Shown: one piece after another, positions 32,703 through 41,820 of the stretch
Numbering within the stretch: position 1 is the first letter of the stretch
How the letters are laid out: every line of letters begins with the position of its first letter
Source: G963663315 sp965208975
Lineage (GTDB): Bacteria > Pseudomonadota > Gammaproteobacteria > Arenicellales > Poriferihabitantaceae
Length of the DNA stretch: 64,000 bases
NCBI GenBank assembly: GCA_965208975.1
Contig: CBDBQH010000001.1
Span: forward strand, 496,001 to 560,000
Direction of reading: 5' to 3'
Notes under the pieces: model-generated
Databases searched by the model: none
Seen by the model: only the letters and a program-made list of their open reading frames with translations
Told to the model about the DNA's origin: nothing
Position numbers and translations under genes: made by a program

Positions 32703-33359
32703 CTATAGCCAGGGCAGAATATCCGATGCCCGGTCAATCACCGCATCGGCGCCCCAGGCATGGGGGTCATCACCGGCGGCAATGTAGCCCCAGGATGCAG
32801 CCAGCGTAAACATTCCCGCTCTTTTGCCGGCCTCGATATCGCGTTCATCATCACCAATGTAAACGGTACGGGCCGGGTCGCCTTGCAGGTGATTGCAGGC
32901 ATGGAGCAACGGTAATGGATGAGGTTTTTTGACCGCTAATGTATCCCCACTGATCACTACTGCGGGAGTCGAGGGCATCGTCAGGATATTCAGCAGACGG
33001 TCGGTTAGCCAGGCGGGCTTGTTGGTTACGATCCCCCATTTCTTTCCGCTTGCGTCAATTCTCTCAAGGATGGAATCCATGCCGGGGAAAAACCGGGTGT
33101 GAACGGCGATGTGATCGTGGTAGGAGTGAAGCATCTGAGCCAACAAAAGTTTTGCCTGATCCTCTTCAGGCTGGCATTTGAGCGCCTGGCATATCATGGT
33201 CATGGCGCCTTTCGAGGCGAGGGGGCGCAGGCTTGTCGTCGACAGGGAAGGGTGGCCATGGTCTTTTAGCGTCCGGTTCAAAGCGCCACTCAGATCCAGG
33301 TGGGTATCGAGCAAAGTGCCGTCCAGGTCAAACAGTATGGTTTCGAGCGGTTTTACCAA
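32703..33359 (-). CDS. HAD phosphatase, MupP/Gph type
   Basis: A 218-residue HAD-IA phosphatase: nucleophile motif LFDLDGTLLDTHLDL, motif II IVTNKP, the Lys in KKPHPLPLL and motif IV YIGDDERDIEAG. It is annotated either as phosphoglycolate phosphatase or as N-acetylmuramate 6-phosphate phosphatase (MupP). The position directly after mtaD and ubiG is the one mupP has in Pseudomonas, which favours a wall-recycling role; this is inference from gene order. Confidence 0.85.
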   Translation of the reverse strand: MVKPLETILFDLDGTLLDTHLDLSGALNRTLKDHGHPSLSTTSLRPLASKGAMTMICQALKCQPEEDQAKLLLAQMLHSYHDHIAVHTRFFPGMDSILERIDASGKKWGIVTNKPAWLTDRLLNILTMPSTPAVVISGDTLAVKKPHPLPLLHACNHLQGDPARTVYIGDDERDIEAGKRAGMFTLAASWGYIAAGDDPHAWGADAVIDRASDILPWL

Positions 33360-33385
33360 GTGATTATCCAGGGCATACAGGAGTT

Positions 33386-34108
33386 TCAGGCCGGTTTTTC
33401 CATACGAGCGATGTAGTTGACTGCAAGCCCCCTGCCCAAACGAAAGGTTTGCAGAACCGGGTTGTAATGCAATCCGATCAGGTCGCGGGTCTCAAGGTCA
33501 GCGTGGCTCCCCCACTGATCCAGTTCACCCGGACGGATGAATTTCTCGTACTGATGGGTGCCCACAGGCAGCAGATTGAGAATATATTCCGCACCCAATA
33601 TGGCAAGCGCAAATGCCTTCGGGTGGCGGTTGATGGTGGAAAACCAGACGGTTCCACCCGGCTTGACCAGTCTGCCGCAGGCGCGCACGATACTGGCCGG
33701 GTCCGGCACATGCTCCAGCATTTCCATACAGGTCACGATATCCCAGCAACCCGGTTTTTCCTCCGCCAGCCGCTCAACCGTAGTTTTCAGGTACTGGATG
33801 TTCCTGACCTGATTTTCCAGGGCGTGCAGACGGGCGACTTCGAGTTGCGCTTCGCCGACATCAATGCCGGTCACATCCGCTCCTTTTACCGCCATCGCTT
33901 CACTCAGAATACCTCCGCCGCATCCTGTGTCGAGAACCCGGCGCCCGGCAAGACGGGAATGTCGGTCAATATAATCCAGGCGCAGCGGATTGAGCTGGTG
34001 GAGGGGTTTGAATTCGCCTTCAACGTCCCACCAGCGCACGGCTGAGCGGCTGAACTTTTCGACTTCCGCCGTGTCCACATTGGGCTGATACTCTCCGGTC
34101 ATTGCCAA
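33386..34108 (-). CDS. ubiG: Ubiquinone biosynthesis O-methyltransferase
   Basis: A 240-residue class I SAM methyltransferase doing both O-methylations of ubiquinone synthesis. SAM motif VLDTGCGGGILSEAMA, then the family-specific early block FSRSAVRWWDVEGEFKPLHQ and CMEMLEHVPDP and VWFSTINRHPKAF. Full length. It lies four bases after the mtaD stop region in the same operon. Its presence indicates a ubiquinone-based respiratory chain. Confidence 0.96.
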   Translation of the reverse strand: MAMTGEYQPNVDTAEVEKFSRSAVRWWDVEGEFKPLHQLNPLRLDYIDRHSRLAGRRVLDTGCGGGILSEAMAVKGADVTGIDVGEAQLEVARLHALENQVRNIQYLKTTVERLAEEKPGCWDIVTCMEMLEHVPDPASIVRACGRLVKPGGTVWFSTINRHPKAFALAILGAEYILNLLPVGTHQYEKFIRPGELDQWGSHADLETRDLIGLHYNPVLQTFRLGRGLAVNYIARMEKPA

Positions 34109-34112
34109 TGCT

Positions 34113-35426
34113 TCACGATGCTATTTTGTCCCGCCACTGATGTGCGCTATGGCAGACCCGGTCTTTATCTATTGTGGTTAATTCATGATTATCCAGCACT
34201 CGCTCGCCATTGATCCAGACATTGGAAACCTGGCTGCGAACGGAGCTGTAGACGATCTGGCTGAGCGGATTGAAAACCGGCCAGGTACTGCAATCGGATA
34301 GATCCAGGGTAATCAAATCAGCCTGTTTGCCGACTTCGATGGAGCCGACAAGGTGATCAATGCCGAGCGCTTTTGCGCCATTCAGGGTTGCAGACTTCAG
34401 GGTGGCCCAGGCGTTCAACGCAGTCGGGTCTTTACTGACTCCCTTGGCCAGCAAGGAGGCGGTACGCATCTCGGATAACATGTCGAGATCATTGTTGCTT
34501 GATGAGCCATCGGTTCCGATCGCCAGATTGATCCCTGCGTCAACGATGCTCTTGACCGGGCAAAATCCACTGGCCAGTTTCAGATTGGATTCCGGACAGT
34601 GGACGACGTGAACCCCTTGTTCGGCCAGGGTAGCGATCTCACCGTCGAGAAGCCGGGTCATGTGTATCGCCATCAGGCGTGGCCCCAGCAAGCCGAGTTG
34701 AGCCAGCCTTTCCAGAGGGCGGACACCATGCCGGGCCACAGATTCATTGACTTCCTGTTCCGTTTCATGGATATGCATGTGTATCTGGCAATCCAGTTCC
34801 TCGGACAGCGCCGCAATCCGGCGCAGTGGTTCATCGGATACGGTGTAGGGAGCGTGAGGGGAAAAAGCGGCAGTGAGCAGATTTGAATGACGTATGGCGT
34901 CTTTCATCTCCAGCCCCTTGCTTAAATACTCATCGGCATCCCTGGCCCAGGCAGTGGGGAAATCAATCACAATCATGCCGACACAGGCTCTCATCCCCGC
35001 CCGTTCCGCCCGTCGCGCTACGACATTCGGGAAGAAATACATGTCGTTGAAACAGGTTGTGCCTCCCCGGATCATTTCAGCGCAGGCCAGATCGGTTCCG
35101 GCTTCGACGAAAGACTCACTGACCCATTTCCCTTCCGCCGGCCAGATCCATTCCTGCAACCATTCCAATAACGGTAAATCATCCGCATAACCCCTGAACA
35201 GGGTCATGGCCGCATGAGTGTGAGTATTGATCAGTCCAGGCATCAGCACGGACTGAGCCAGAGTCAGATCGGTTTTCGCCTGATAGCGGGCGGCAATGGA
35301 CGCCGATTCGTCCAGATCGACAATCCGACCCTGATCAACCGCGACAGTGTAGCCCTCAAGGAGCCGCTCATCCGGCGCGACAGGGATCATCCATTTCGGG
35401 GTGATCAACAGATCAATTTCCTGCAT
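34113..35426 (-). CDS. mtaD: 5-methylthioadenosine/S-adenosylhomocysteine deaminase (TRZ/ATZ family)
   Basis: A 437-residue amidohydrolase with metal ligands in PGLINTHTHAAM, IHMHIHETEQEV, AIHMTRL and GTDGSSSNNDLDM. It deaminates methylthioadenosine, S-adenosylhomocysteine or 5'-deoxyadenosine. Its position before ubiG suits removal of the S-adenosylhomocysteine made by that methyltransferase. It is related to the 8-oxoguanine deaminase-like gene at 15978 but clearly a different branch. Confidence 0.9.
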   Translation of the reverse strand: MQEIDLLITPKWMIPVAPDERLLEGYTVAVDQGRIVDLDESASIAARYQAKTDLTLAQSVLMPGLINTHTHAAMTLFRGYADDLPLLEWLQEWIWPAEGKWVSESFVEAGTDLACAEMIRGGTTCFNDMYFFPNVVARRAERAGMRACVGMIVIDFPTAWARDADEYLSKGLEMKDAIRHSNLLTAAFSPHAPYTVSDEPLRRIAALSEELDCQIHMHIHETEQEVNESVARHGVRPLERLAQLGLLGPRLMAIHMTRLLDGEIATLAEQGVHVVHCPESNLKLASGFCPVKSIVDAGINLAIGTDGSSSNNDLDMLSEMRTASLLAKGVSKDPTALNAWATLKSATLNGAKALGIDHLVGSIEVGKQADLITLDLSDCSTWPVFNPLSQIVYSSVRSQVSNVWINGERVLDNHELTTIDKDRVCHSAHQWRDKIAS

Positions 35427-35529
35427 TGGGAGATTCCATGTGGTTTGGGGTTTATGCGGATGACCGGATTATAGATCAAAAAAGGATAAGGGAAGTAGTG
35501 AAAGGGCGCCGGATGGAAGGGTACGGGGC

Positions 35530-35612
35530 CGATGCCGGCAGGTTGTGGATTCCCGCTTCTGCGGGAAAGACGGGGTGGCGCTGCGGGAAAGACGGTTGAT
35601 GTGCGGGAAAAA
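35530..35612. repeat. Degenerate REP-like units
   Basis: GGATTCCCGC-TTCT-GCGGGAA is followed by two further GCGGGAAAGACGG-type half units. It resembles the element between ccmG and ccmH. It lies between the divergent-to-downstream ends of mtaD's promoter region and the alpha/beta hydrolase 3' end; nothing else is seen in 35427-35617. Confidence 0.6.
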
Positions 35613-35617
35613 GCATT

Positions 35618-36424
35618 TCAGGCGCCGTGCCCGCCGATAAACCGGATCAGCGCATTCAGGACACCATCCGGAGATTCCGACGTGATATTGTGACCGCAGC
35701 CCGGAATCAGGATGATTTCAGCCAGTTTGTTCCGTTTCGCTTCGATTTTCGCCAGTTTGGCCGGCGCCATCCTGTCCAGTTTTCCACTGACAAACAGGAT
35801 TGGACAACTCACTTTTTCAAATGCGGCTTCTCCGCCCCTGTAGTGATCGCAGGCTTGCAGATTGCAGTAGATGGACCCTTGCGGGCTGTTTTTCATCATG
35901 CTCATCTGCATTCCGGCAGACCAGAATCCAGGAATCGGCTCGCCTCCGATTCTGGAGGCATGACTCCACCCGGTCATCATCGAATAGGCCTGGTCGGGGT
36001 TGTCGCGAGCGGCAGCCATCAATTGCGGTGTAACCGACATCGGGTAACTGAAACCAATCAGGGAAAGAGTCTTGAGCTTGTGTTTCGCGCGGTTGAAGTC
36101 GGCGGCGGCTTGTAATACAACCAGTGAGCCCATGCTGTGTCCGATCAGATGAATGCCGGCAGCCGGAATCATTTCGATGACGGCATTCAGCCATTGCGCC
36201 ATGTCTTCCACTCTGGATAACAAGGCGCCTTGACTGAATTTGTGCCCCGGCAGGTCAAGCGCCGCAACGTTATATCCATGGTAGGCGAAATATCTGCTTT
36301 GGTGCGACCAGACGGTATGATCCATTGATGCGCCATGCAGAAAAACGATCGTTTCCAGGGACTCATTCAGCTTGTGTGTTCCGGTGTAAGCGTAGTAATC
36401 GGTATGGTGGATTGTGATGTACAT
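35618..36424 (-). CDS. Alpha/beta hydrolase
   Basis: A 268-residue alpha/beta-hydrolase fold protein. Oxyanion-hole motif FLHGASMDHTVW, nucleophile elbow LIGHSMGSLVVL (Ser near residue 98), acid in FVSGKLDRMAP and His in PGCGHNITSE. All catalytic residues are present; the substrate is unknown. It is 12 bases after the O-acetylhomoserine sulfhydrylase-like gene, so the two are co-transcribed. That may point to an ester or homoserine-linked substrate, but this is speculative. Confidence 0.85.
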   Translation of the reverse strand: MYITIHHTDYYAYTGTHKLNESLETIVFLHGASMDHTVWSHQSRYFAYHGYNVAALDLPGHKFSQGALLSRVEDMAQWLNAVIEMIPAAGIHLIGHSMGSLVVLQAAADFNRAKHKLKTLSLIGFSYPMSVTPQLMAAARDNPDQAYSMMTGWSHASRIGGEPIPGFWSAGMQMSMMKNSPQGSIYCNLQACDHYRGGEAAFEKVSCPILFVSGKLDRMAPAKLAKIEAKRNKLAEIILIPGCGHNITSESPDGVLNALIRFIGGHGA

Positions 36425-36436
36425 GATTTACAGGGT

Positions 36437-37750
36437 TTATGTGGTCTGGTTGCGGGTTGCTTTTTTCGCCAGATGAATGCCCCTGGAAAGATCTTCCAGC
36501 AGATCGTCAATATCCTCCAGGCCTGTGGACACGCGAATCGTGCCTTCACCGATTCCCGCCTTTTCCAGGTCTTTGTTGCTCATGCGGTAGTGAGTCGTGC
36601 TGGCTGGATGAATGACCAGGGATTTGGCGTCTCCCACATTGGCCAGATGTGAAAAAATTTCCAGCCCTTCGGTAAATGCGCGGCCCGCTTCGCGCCCGCC
36701 TTTCAGGTTGAAGCTGAATACCGCTCCCGCTCCCCTTGGCAGCAATTGTTGGGCCAGCTGATAGTCGGGATGGTCAGGCAGTTCCGGATAGCTGATTCCT
36801 TCAATCTGGTCCGAAGATTGCAGGAACTCGATAATTTTCCGGGTATTGGCTACATGGCGCTCCATTCTGATGGACAGGGTCTCCATGCCCTGGAGTATGT
36901 AAAAGGCCACAGTGGGTGACATACAGGCGCCGAAGTCTCGCATTCCTTCACGGCGGGCGCGTAGCAAAAATGCTCCCTGGCTCGATTCTTCGTCAAACGA
37001 CATATTATGAAAGCCTTTGTAGGGTTCGGAAAGCGTCCCGAATTTCCCGCTTTTCTCCCAATCGAACCGACCCTGATCGACCAGCAGGCCACCGATCACC
37101 GTGCCATGCCCGCACAGGAACTTGGTGGCGGAGTGCATGATCAGGTGAGCGCCGTGTGCAAACGGTTTCATCAGCCAAGGTGTAGTGAAAGTAGAATCAA
37201 TCAACAATGGAATCCGGTTCTGCTCTGCAATATCAGCCACCACCGGCAGATTCATAATGTCATTACCCGGATTGCCGATCACTTCGCCGAAGATCAGACG
37301 GGTTTCCGGTCGGATGGCATTACGGATACCGTCAATATCGCGGGGTGAGACAAAAGTCGTCTCAATGCCGAATCGGGGAAGGGTATATTGCAGCAGATTG
37401 TGCGAGCCGCCATAAATTGCGCTGGATGAAACGATGTGGGAGCCGGCATCCATGATGGTTGCAATCGCCAGATGCAGCGCCGCCTGTCCACTGGCCGTTG
37501 CCAGACCGCCGACTCCATCTTCCAGCGCCGCGATACGCTCTTCCAGTACGGCTGTGGTGGGGTTGGATAATCTGGAATAAGCATGGCCGGGGCGTTCCAT
37601 ATTGAACAGTGATGCGGCTTGATCGCTATCCTTGAAAACATAGCTGGCGGTTTGATAAATCGGGACGGCCCGGGCGCCGTGAACCGGGTCCGGTCGTTGT
37701 CCGGCATGTAGCGCCAGAGTGTCGAAACGGGTATGAACAGGTCGTGTCAT
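36437..37750 (-). CDS. O-acetylhomoserine sulfhydrylase-type PLP enzyme
   Basis: A 437-residue Cys/Met-metabolism PLP enzyme. The PLP lysine is in LIMHSATKFLCGHG; substrate and cofactor segments YSRLSNPTTAVLEERIAALE and LRDFGACMSPTVAFYILQG are typical of MetY, which forms homocysteine from O-acetylhomoserine and sulfide. The length (about 430) fits MetY rather than cystathionine gamma-synthase (about 390). Divergent from the M24 gene with 90 bases between starts. Confidence 0.9.
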   Translation of the reverse strand: MTRPVHTRFDTLALHAGQRPDPVHGARAVPIYQTASYVFKDSDQAASLFNMERPGHAYSRLSNPTTAVLEERIAALEDGVGGLATASGQAALHLAIATIMDAGSHIVSSSAIYGGSHNLLQYTLPRFGIETTFVSPRDIDGIRNAIRPETRLIFGEVIGNPGNDIMNLPVVADIAEQNRIPLLIDSTFTTPWLMKPFAHGAHLIMHSATKFLCGHGTVIGGLLVDQGRFDWEKSGKFGTLSEPYKGFHNMSFDEESSQGAFLLRARREGMRDFGACMSPTVAFYILQGMETLSIRMERHVANTRKIIEFLQSSDQIEGISYPELPDHPDYQLAQQLLPRGAGAVFSFNLKGGREAGRAFTEGLEIFSHLANVGDAKSLVIHPASTTHYRMSNKDLEKAGIGEGTIRVSTGLEDIDDLLEDLSRGIHLAKKATRNQTT

Positions 37751-37840
37751 TTGCTTGTTTGAAGTTTATAATCACCAATACACCAGAATCACTGATGCTT
37801 GTTTATCTTATCTTACCATTCATCTTTTCAGGAATCTTCC

Positions 37841-38992
37841 ATGCCTCTGCATTTCGAGAAATCAGAACTTGCCGCCCGCCGCAACGCGGTGATTCGTCTG
37901 CTTGAATCCAGGAAACTGGACGGGATTTTGATGTTCAAGCAGGAAAGTATGTATTACCTGACCGGCTATGACACTTTCGGTTATTGCTTTTTTCAGTGTC
38001 TGTACCTGGGCGTCGATGGCCGCTGTTTTCTATTGACCCGGGCGCCGGATCTGAGGCAGGCGCAGCATACTTCGGATATTGAGGATGTTCGGGTGTGGGT
38101 AGATGGCGAAGGCGTGAATCCATCGAATGATCTGAGGCGGGTATTGCAGGAATACGGAGTATCGGGAAGCCGGTTGGGTTGTGAGTACAATGCTTACGGG
38201 CTGTCTGCGGCCTACGGTAAAATGCTGGAAGCGGGGCTTGCCGGATTTTGTACACTGCAGGACACTTCCACTCTGGTCAATGAGCTTCGGGTGGTGAAAA
38301 GTGATGCGGAGATTGAATATGTCCGCAAAGCCGCAAGCCTCGCCGATGACGCGATGGATGCAGCGATAGCGACTGCCGGAGCGGGGGTTTTTGAAGGGGA
38401 TATCCTGGCGGCGATGCAGGGCGCTGTATTCAAGGGGGGAGGGGATTATCCGGGCAATGAATTCGTGATCGGCTCCGGCTCCGGCGCGTTATTGTGCCGT
38501 TATTTCTCTGGCCGCAGAACAGTTGGCGAACAGGATCAGCTCACGCTTGAGTATGCGGGTTCGTATCGGCGCTATCACGCCTGCCTGATGCAGACCTTCC
38601 TGACCGGCTCTCCGCTTGCCGAGCACGTTGATATGCACCGGGCCTGCGCGGATGCGATGGAGGCTTGTCTGCAAATGATCAGACCCGGTGAGACCATGGG
38701 CGCCGTGTTTTCGGAGCATGCGCGGGTACTGGATGAGGCCGGGTATCGGCAACACCGCATGAATGCCTGTGGCTACAGCCTCGGCGCGATGTATACGCCG
38801 GTATGGATGGACTTCCCGATGTTCTATGCGAACAACCCATATCCAATGCGAGTCAACAACATTTTCTTTGTCCATATTATCCTGATGAACAGTGATACCG
38901 GCAATTCAATGACGCTGGGGCAAACTGTACGAGTCACAAAAACCGGCGTCGAACGCCTCAGCCGACAACCGACCGACCTGGTTATTGTTTGA
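37841..38992 (+). CDS. M24-fold (creatinase/prolidase-like) protein lacking obvious metal ligands
   Basis: A 383-residue protein with the two-domain creatinase/prolidase layout: N-terminal domain (MYYLTGYDTFGYCFFQCLYL) and pita-bread C-terminal domain from about residue 150 (NELRVVKSDAEIEYVRKAA). The metal-binding Asp-x-Gly and Ser-Asp positions are replaced (LEYAGSYRRYHACLMQ), and GHGIG is CGYSLGAMY. It is therefore likely metal-free like creatinase, or a related C-N hydrolase such as those in ectoine breakdown. The substrate is not assignable. ATG 37841 follows CAGGA. Confidence 0.75.
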   Translation: MPLHFEKSELAARRNAVIRLLESRKLDGILMFKQESMYYLTGYDTFGYCFFQCLYLGVDGRCFLLTRAPDLRQAQHTSDIEDVRVWVDGEGVNPSNDLRRVLQEYGVSGSRLGCEYNAYGLSAAYGKMLEAGLAGFCTLQDTSTLVNELRVVKSDAEIEYVRKAASLADDAMDAAIATAGAGVFEGDILAAMQGAVFKGGGDYPGNEFVIGSGSGALLCRYFSGRRTVGEQDQLTLEYAGSYRRYHACLMQTFLTGSPLAEHVDMHRACADAMEACLQMIRPGETMGAVFSEHARVLDEAGYRQHRMNACGYSLGAMYTPVWMDFPMFYANNPYPMRVNNIFFVHIILMNSDTGNSMTLGQTVRVTKTGVERLSRQPTDLVIV

Positions 38993-39022
38993 TTTTCCGT
39001 AAATGTCCAATAAAGAAAATCC

Positions 39023-39244
39023 ATGCCGGGCACACTGACAATCCCGCTTCTTAAATCCGAAGCCACAGACTTCGCGCTCCGCGAATCCACCCATCTGGAG
39101 CCAACTTTATTTGGAGTAACCGATGGGAAGGCCGTCGGCACCTACCTGGAGCATAAATTTCAGGCATATCTTCATACGAAATATCAGTACACCGAAGGTT
39201 CCACAGCGAAAGGAATTGATTTCCCTGATCTCCACAGGGATTGA
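39023..39244 (+). pseudogene. Truncated type II restriction endonuclease
   Basis: 73 residues ending AVGTYLEHKFQAYLHTKYQY, TEGSTAKGIDFPDLHRD then TGA. The segment looks like the start of the catalytic region of type II endonucleases, in which GIDFP-x-L is followed by a conserved D-x-K motif. Here the frame stops exactly before that motif, seven bases ahead of the methyltransferase ATG. The active site is gone, so the enzyme should be dead. The family assignment is from motif memory and moderately sure. Confidence 0.55.
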
Positions 39245-39250
39245 TGTACC

Positions 39251-40765
39251 ATGAGCGCCAGGAAGGAATTTGGAGATTTCCAAACCCCTGACGAATTGGC
39301 GACACGGGTTGTCGCTCTGGTTTCGGATATTTTCGGAAAACCGGATGCTGTCATTGAGCCGACGGCGGGTCTGGGAGCATTCCTGAAGGCTTCCGTGCAG
39401 CGCTGGGGAGATAAACCGCATTATGAAGCTTACGAGATCAATCAGGAATATGTTGATCGATCCTCACTGGCCCTCAAAGGTTCAGGGGTTGAATTTTATC
39501 ACCGCGACTTCTTTACAGAGGATTGGAAGGTTAATCTGAGAAAGAGTGGGCATTCACGGATTCTGGTTATCGGGAATCCACCCTGGGTTACCAATTCCGG
39601 TCTGGGCCAGTTGGGTAGTCAAAATCTCCCGAAGAAGACAAATTTCCAACGTCTGCGCGGTTTTGACGCCTGCACCGGAAAGTCGAACTTTGATATAGCC
39701 GAATGGATGTTGATTCGGTTGATTGAGGCATTGCCCGCAGAAGGGACTCTCGCAATGCTCTGTAAAACCATGACAGCACGTAAAGTTCTACGACACTTCT
39801 GGAAGACGGATGGAGGGCGGGAATCATCAAAACTATTCCATATTGATGCAAAAGCGGCATTTGGTGTCGCAGTGGATGCTTGTTTGCTGATGACCACCGG
39901 AAAAATCACAAGTGATCGAACAGCGATGATTTATGCTGATCTTGATCCAGACTCGGATGCGAGAGTCTTCGGTTTCATTGATGGTGATTTGGTTTCCGAT
40001 ATAGATACTTATCGGCGGCGCCAAAATCTGGATGGGGGATCATTTTCCTATACCTGGCGATCCGGTATCAAACATGACGCGGCAAAGGTTATGGAATTTC
40101 GCCTGGACGGAGAACGGCTGTACAATGGTTTTGGTGAATCTGTAGAACTGGAAGATGAGTTTGTATACCCTCTCCTGAAGTCATCTGATCTGGGTAACGG
40201 CAGGGTTGATGTCCGCAAGTATGTTCTGGTGACTCAATTTCATACTGGCGACGACACTTCAATAGTCAAGACAGAAGCCCCATTGACCTGGGACTATCTG
40301 GTGCGCCACAGCGATATGCTGGATGGTCGACGAAGTTCCATCTACAAGAACCGTCCCCGCTTCTCTGTATTCGGAATTGGCTCCTATTCATTCGCACCGT
40401 GGAAGGTGGCTATATCCGGTTTCTACAAGTCTTTCTCTTTCGTTGTAGTGCCACCGATTGAAGGTCGTCCGGTGATGATTGACGACACTTGTTATTCGAT
40501 TCCGTGCCAGTCCGAGGAAGAAGCCCGATTTTTATATGAACTCCTGTCTTCCCGGCCAGCCCTGGAATTTTTGCGTTCCCTTGTTTTTGTTGATTCCAAG
40601 AGACCCGTGACGATTGACGTACTTCGCAGGATTTCATTCTTTGAATTGGCGAAAGAGCTTGAAAAACAGCATGAACTGGAAAGTTACGTTCATGCTATCA
40701 GAGTGCACGGTGAACCTGAGCGGCAAATGGCATTACTGATGGAACCAAAACAACAATATCAATAA
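39251..40765 (+). CDS. DNA adenine methyltransferase (N6, type II R-M, orphan)
   Basis: A 504-residue N6-adenine methyltransferase. SAM motif region VIEPTAGLGAFLKA (residues 37-50), catalytic NPPW in VIGNPPWVTNSGLG (near residue 110), and a C-terminal specificity region with SVFGIGSYSFAPWKVAI. The N-terminal block EFGDFQTPDELA is typical of the Eco57I-like group. It is intact, while the adjacent endonuclease is truncated, so it now acts as a solitary methylase. Lower GC and codon use suggest transfer. Confidence 0.88.
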   Translation: MSARKEFGDFQTPDELATRVVALVSDIFGKPDAVIEPTAGLGAFLKASVQRWGDKPHYEAYEINQEYVDRSSLALKGSGVEFYHRDFFTEDWKVNLRKSGHSRILVIGNPPWVTNSGLGQLGSQNLPKKTNFQRLRGFDACTGKSNFDIAEWMLIRLIEALPAEGTLAMLCKTMTARKVLRHFWKTDGGRESSKLFHIDAKAAFGVAVDACLLMTTGKITSDRTAMIYADLDPDSDARVFGFIDGDLVSDIDTYRRRQNLDGGSFSYTWRSGIKHDAAKVMEFRLDGERLYNGFGESVELEDEFVYPLLKSSDLGNGRVDVRKYVLVTQFHTGDDTSIVKTEAPLTWDYLVRHSDMLDGRRSSIYKNRPRFSVFGIGSYSFAPWKVAISGFYKSFSFVVVPPIEGRPVMIDDTCYSIPCQSEEEARFLYELLSSRPALEFLRSLVFVDSKRPVTIDVLRRISFFELAKELEKQHELESYVHAIRVHGEPERQMALLMEPKQQYQ

Positions 40766-40807
40766 GGCAGAGACAGGATGCCACTGTGCTTGAATTGACT
40801 TATTACC

Positions 40808-40816
40808 TGATATAAT
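40808..40816 (+). promoter_or_regulatory. Extended -10 promoter of the lipoprotein pair
   Basis: TGATATAAT, an extended -10 element, lies 32 bases before the lipoprotein start. TTGAAT (40790-40795) could be a weak -35 box at 15 bases. Confidence 0.55.
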
Positions 40817-40847
40817 GCTTCGTGTTCCAACAAACTCAGGAAATATT

Positions 40848-41252
40848 ATGAGAATTCGATCAGCCTTTATGCAAGGTATATTGTTGACTGTTATTTTATC
40901 TGGCTGTGTTGTGCCACCTGAACCTTTAGCTGTGAAAAACTCTGCGCTGACTCAGGGGAATGTACAAATGCGTCTTGTTGTAGGGAAAACTACAAAAGCT
41001 GAAGTTTTAGAGTCGTTTGGTTCTCCAAACATTACAACACGGGATGGTACGGGCAGGGAGGTTTGGAGTTATCAGCGACAGGCTCAAGTAGCGCAATCTT
41101 CAAGCCAGTCAGGTTATTGGACTGTGATATTGGCCGGTCAATCCAGCTCGGCAATCGGGTTCGAAAGCAGTTCCAGAATGATTACTCTGATTGTGAAGTT
41201 CGATGATCAGGATGTGGTTGTCGATTTCAGAAGTAGAACCTCGAATTTTTAG
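40848..41252 (+). CDS. Lipoprotein, SmpA/BamE-like
   Basis: A 134-residue lipoprotein. Signal peptide with lipobox LSGC (Cys near residue 21), then a compact domain containing MRLVVGKTTKAEVLESFGSP, the pattern of SmpA/OmlA (BamE-like) domains, and GREVWSYQRQ. A Ser/Gln-rich loop follows. Probably an outer-membrane lipoprotein. It starts after AGGAAATATT and is followed 9 bases later by another lipoprotein on the same strand. Function beyond the fold is unknown. Confidence 0.75.
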   Translation: MRIRSAFMQGILLTVILSGCVVPPEPLAVKNSALTQGNVQMRLVVGKTTKAEVLESFGSPNITTRDGTGREVWSYQRQAQVAQSSSQSGYWTVILAGQSSSAIGFESSSRMITLIVKFDDQDVVVDFRSRTSNF

Positions 41253-41261
41253 GGATAATTC

Positions 41262-41738
41262 ATGAGTAAATTCAAAAACCTGGCTTATTTATGTTTATTG
41301 ACTTTGGGCGGTTGTATGCCAATTTCTACTGTGCCTGTGCTGACACCGTTAGAGATTCAGAGCATCCAGTCCCGCGAGTATGAGCATGATAGAGATATTG
41401 TTTTCTCAAGTGTAATGTCGGTATTTCAGGATCTTGGATATATAGTAAACAGCGCCAGTAAAGACACAGGTTTAATTACAGCAGAAAGCGCTGCTGTTAG
41501 TAATGAAGCGCTAAGTTTCTGGTTTGGTATAACTGAAGTTTTACAAACAAAAGCAACCGCATTTATTGAACAAACAGGTTCGGGAACCAGAGTGAGGTTG
41601 AATTTTTTAACCACAAAAAACCAGTCCAGTGGATATGGGCAAACTGACAGGCAGGATAGTCCGATTCTCGATGTAACAGTATATCAGAATGCTTTTGAAC
41701 GTGTTGAAAATGCGATTTTTATTCGTTCTGATAACTAA
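41262..41738 (+). CDS. Lipoprotein of unknown function
   Basis: A 158-residue lipoprotein with lipobox LGGC (Cys near residue 18). The mature part (IQSREYEHDRDIVFSSVMSV, FQDLGYIVNSASKDTGLITA) resembles a family of secreted domains where a two-layer fold senses or scaffolds envelope proteins. It is the second gene of a two-lipoprotein operon. AT-rich compared with dnaX, with which it converges. No clear named relative. Confidence 0.7.
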   Translation: MSKFKNLAYLCLLTLGGCMPISTVPVLTPLEIQSIQSREYEHDRDIVFSSVMSVFQDLGYIVNSASKDTGLITAESAAVSNEALSFWFGITEVLQTKATAFIEQTGSGTRVRLNFLTTKNQSSGYGQTDRQDSPILDVTVYQNAFERVENAIFIRSDN

Positions 41739-41820
41739 TACTAACAAAGTAAATTTGCAGCTTTATTTCAACAATAGCGGACCAGGATCAACCATATCTG
41801 ATTGAAATTTGATATTGTAT

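Noticed and set aside
33233..34045. A 270-codon frame antisense to ubiG and the HAD phosphatase
   Set aside because: Both minus-strand genes are intact and recognisable; this is a GC-driven shadow.
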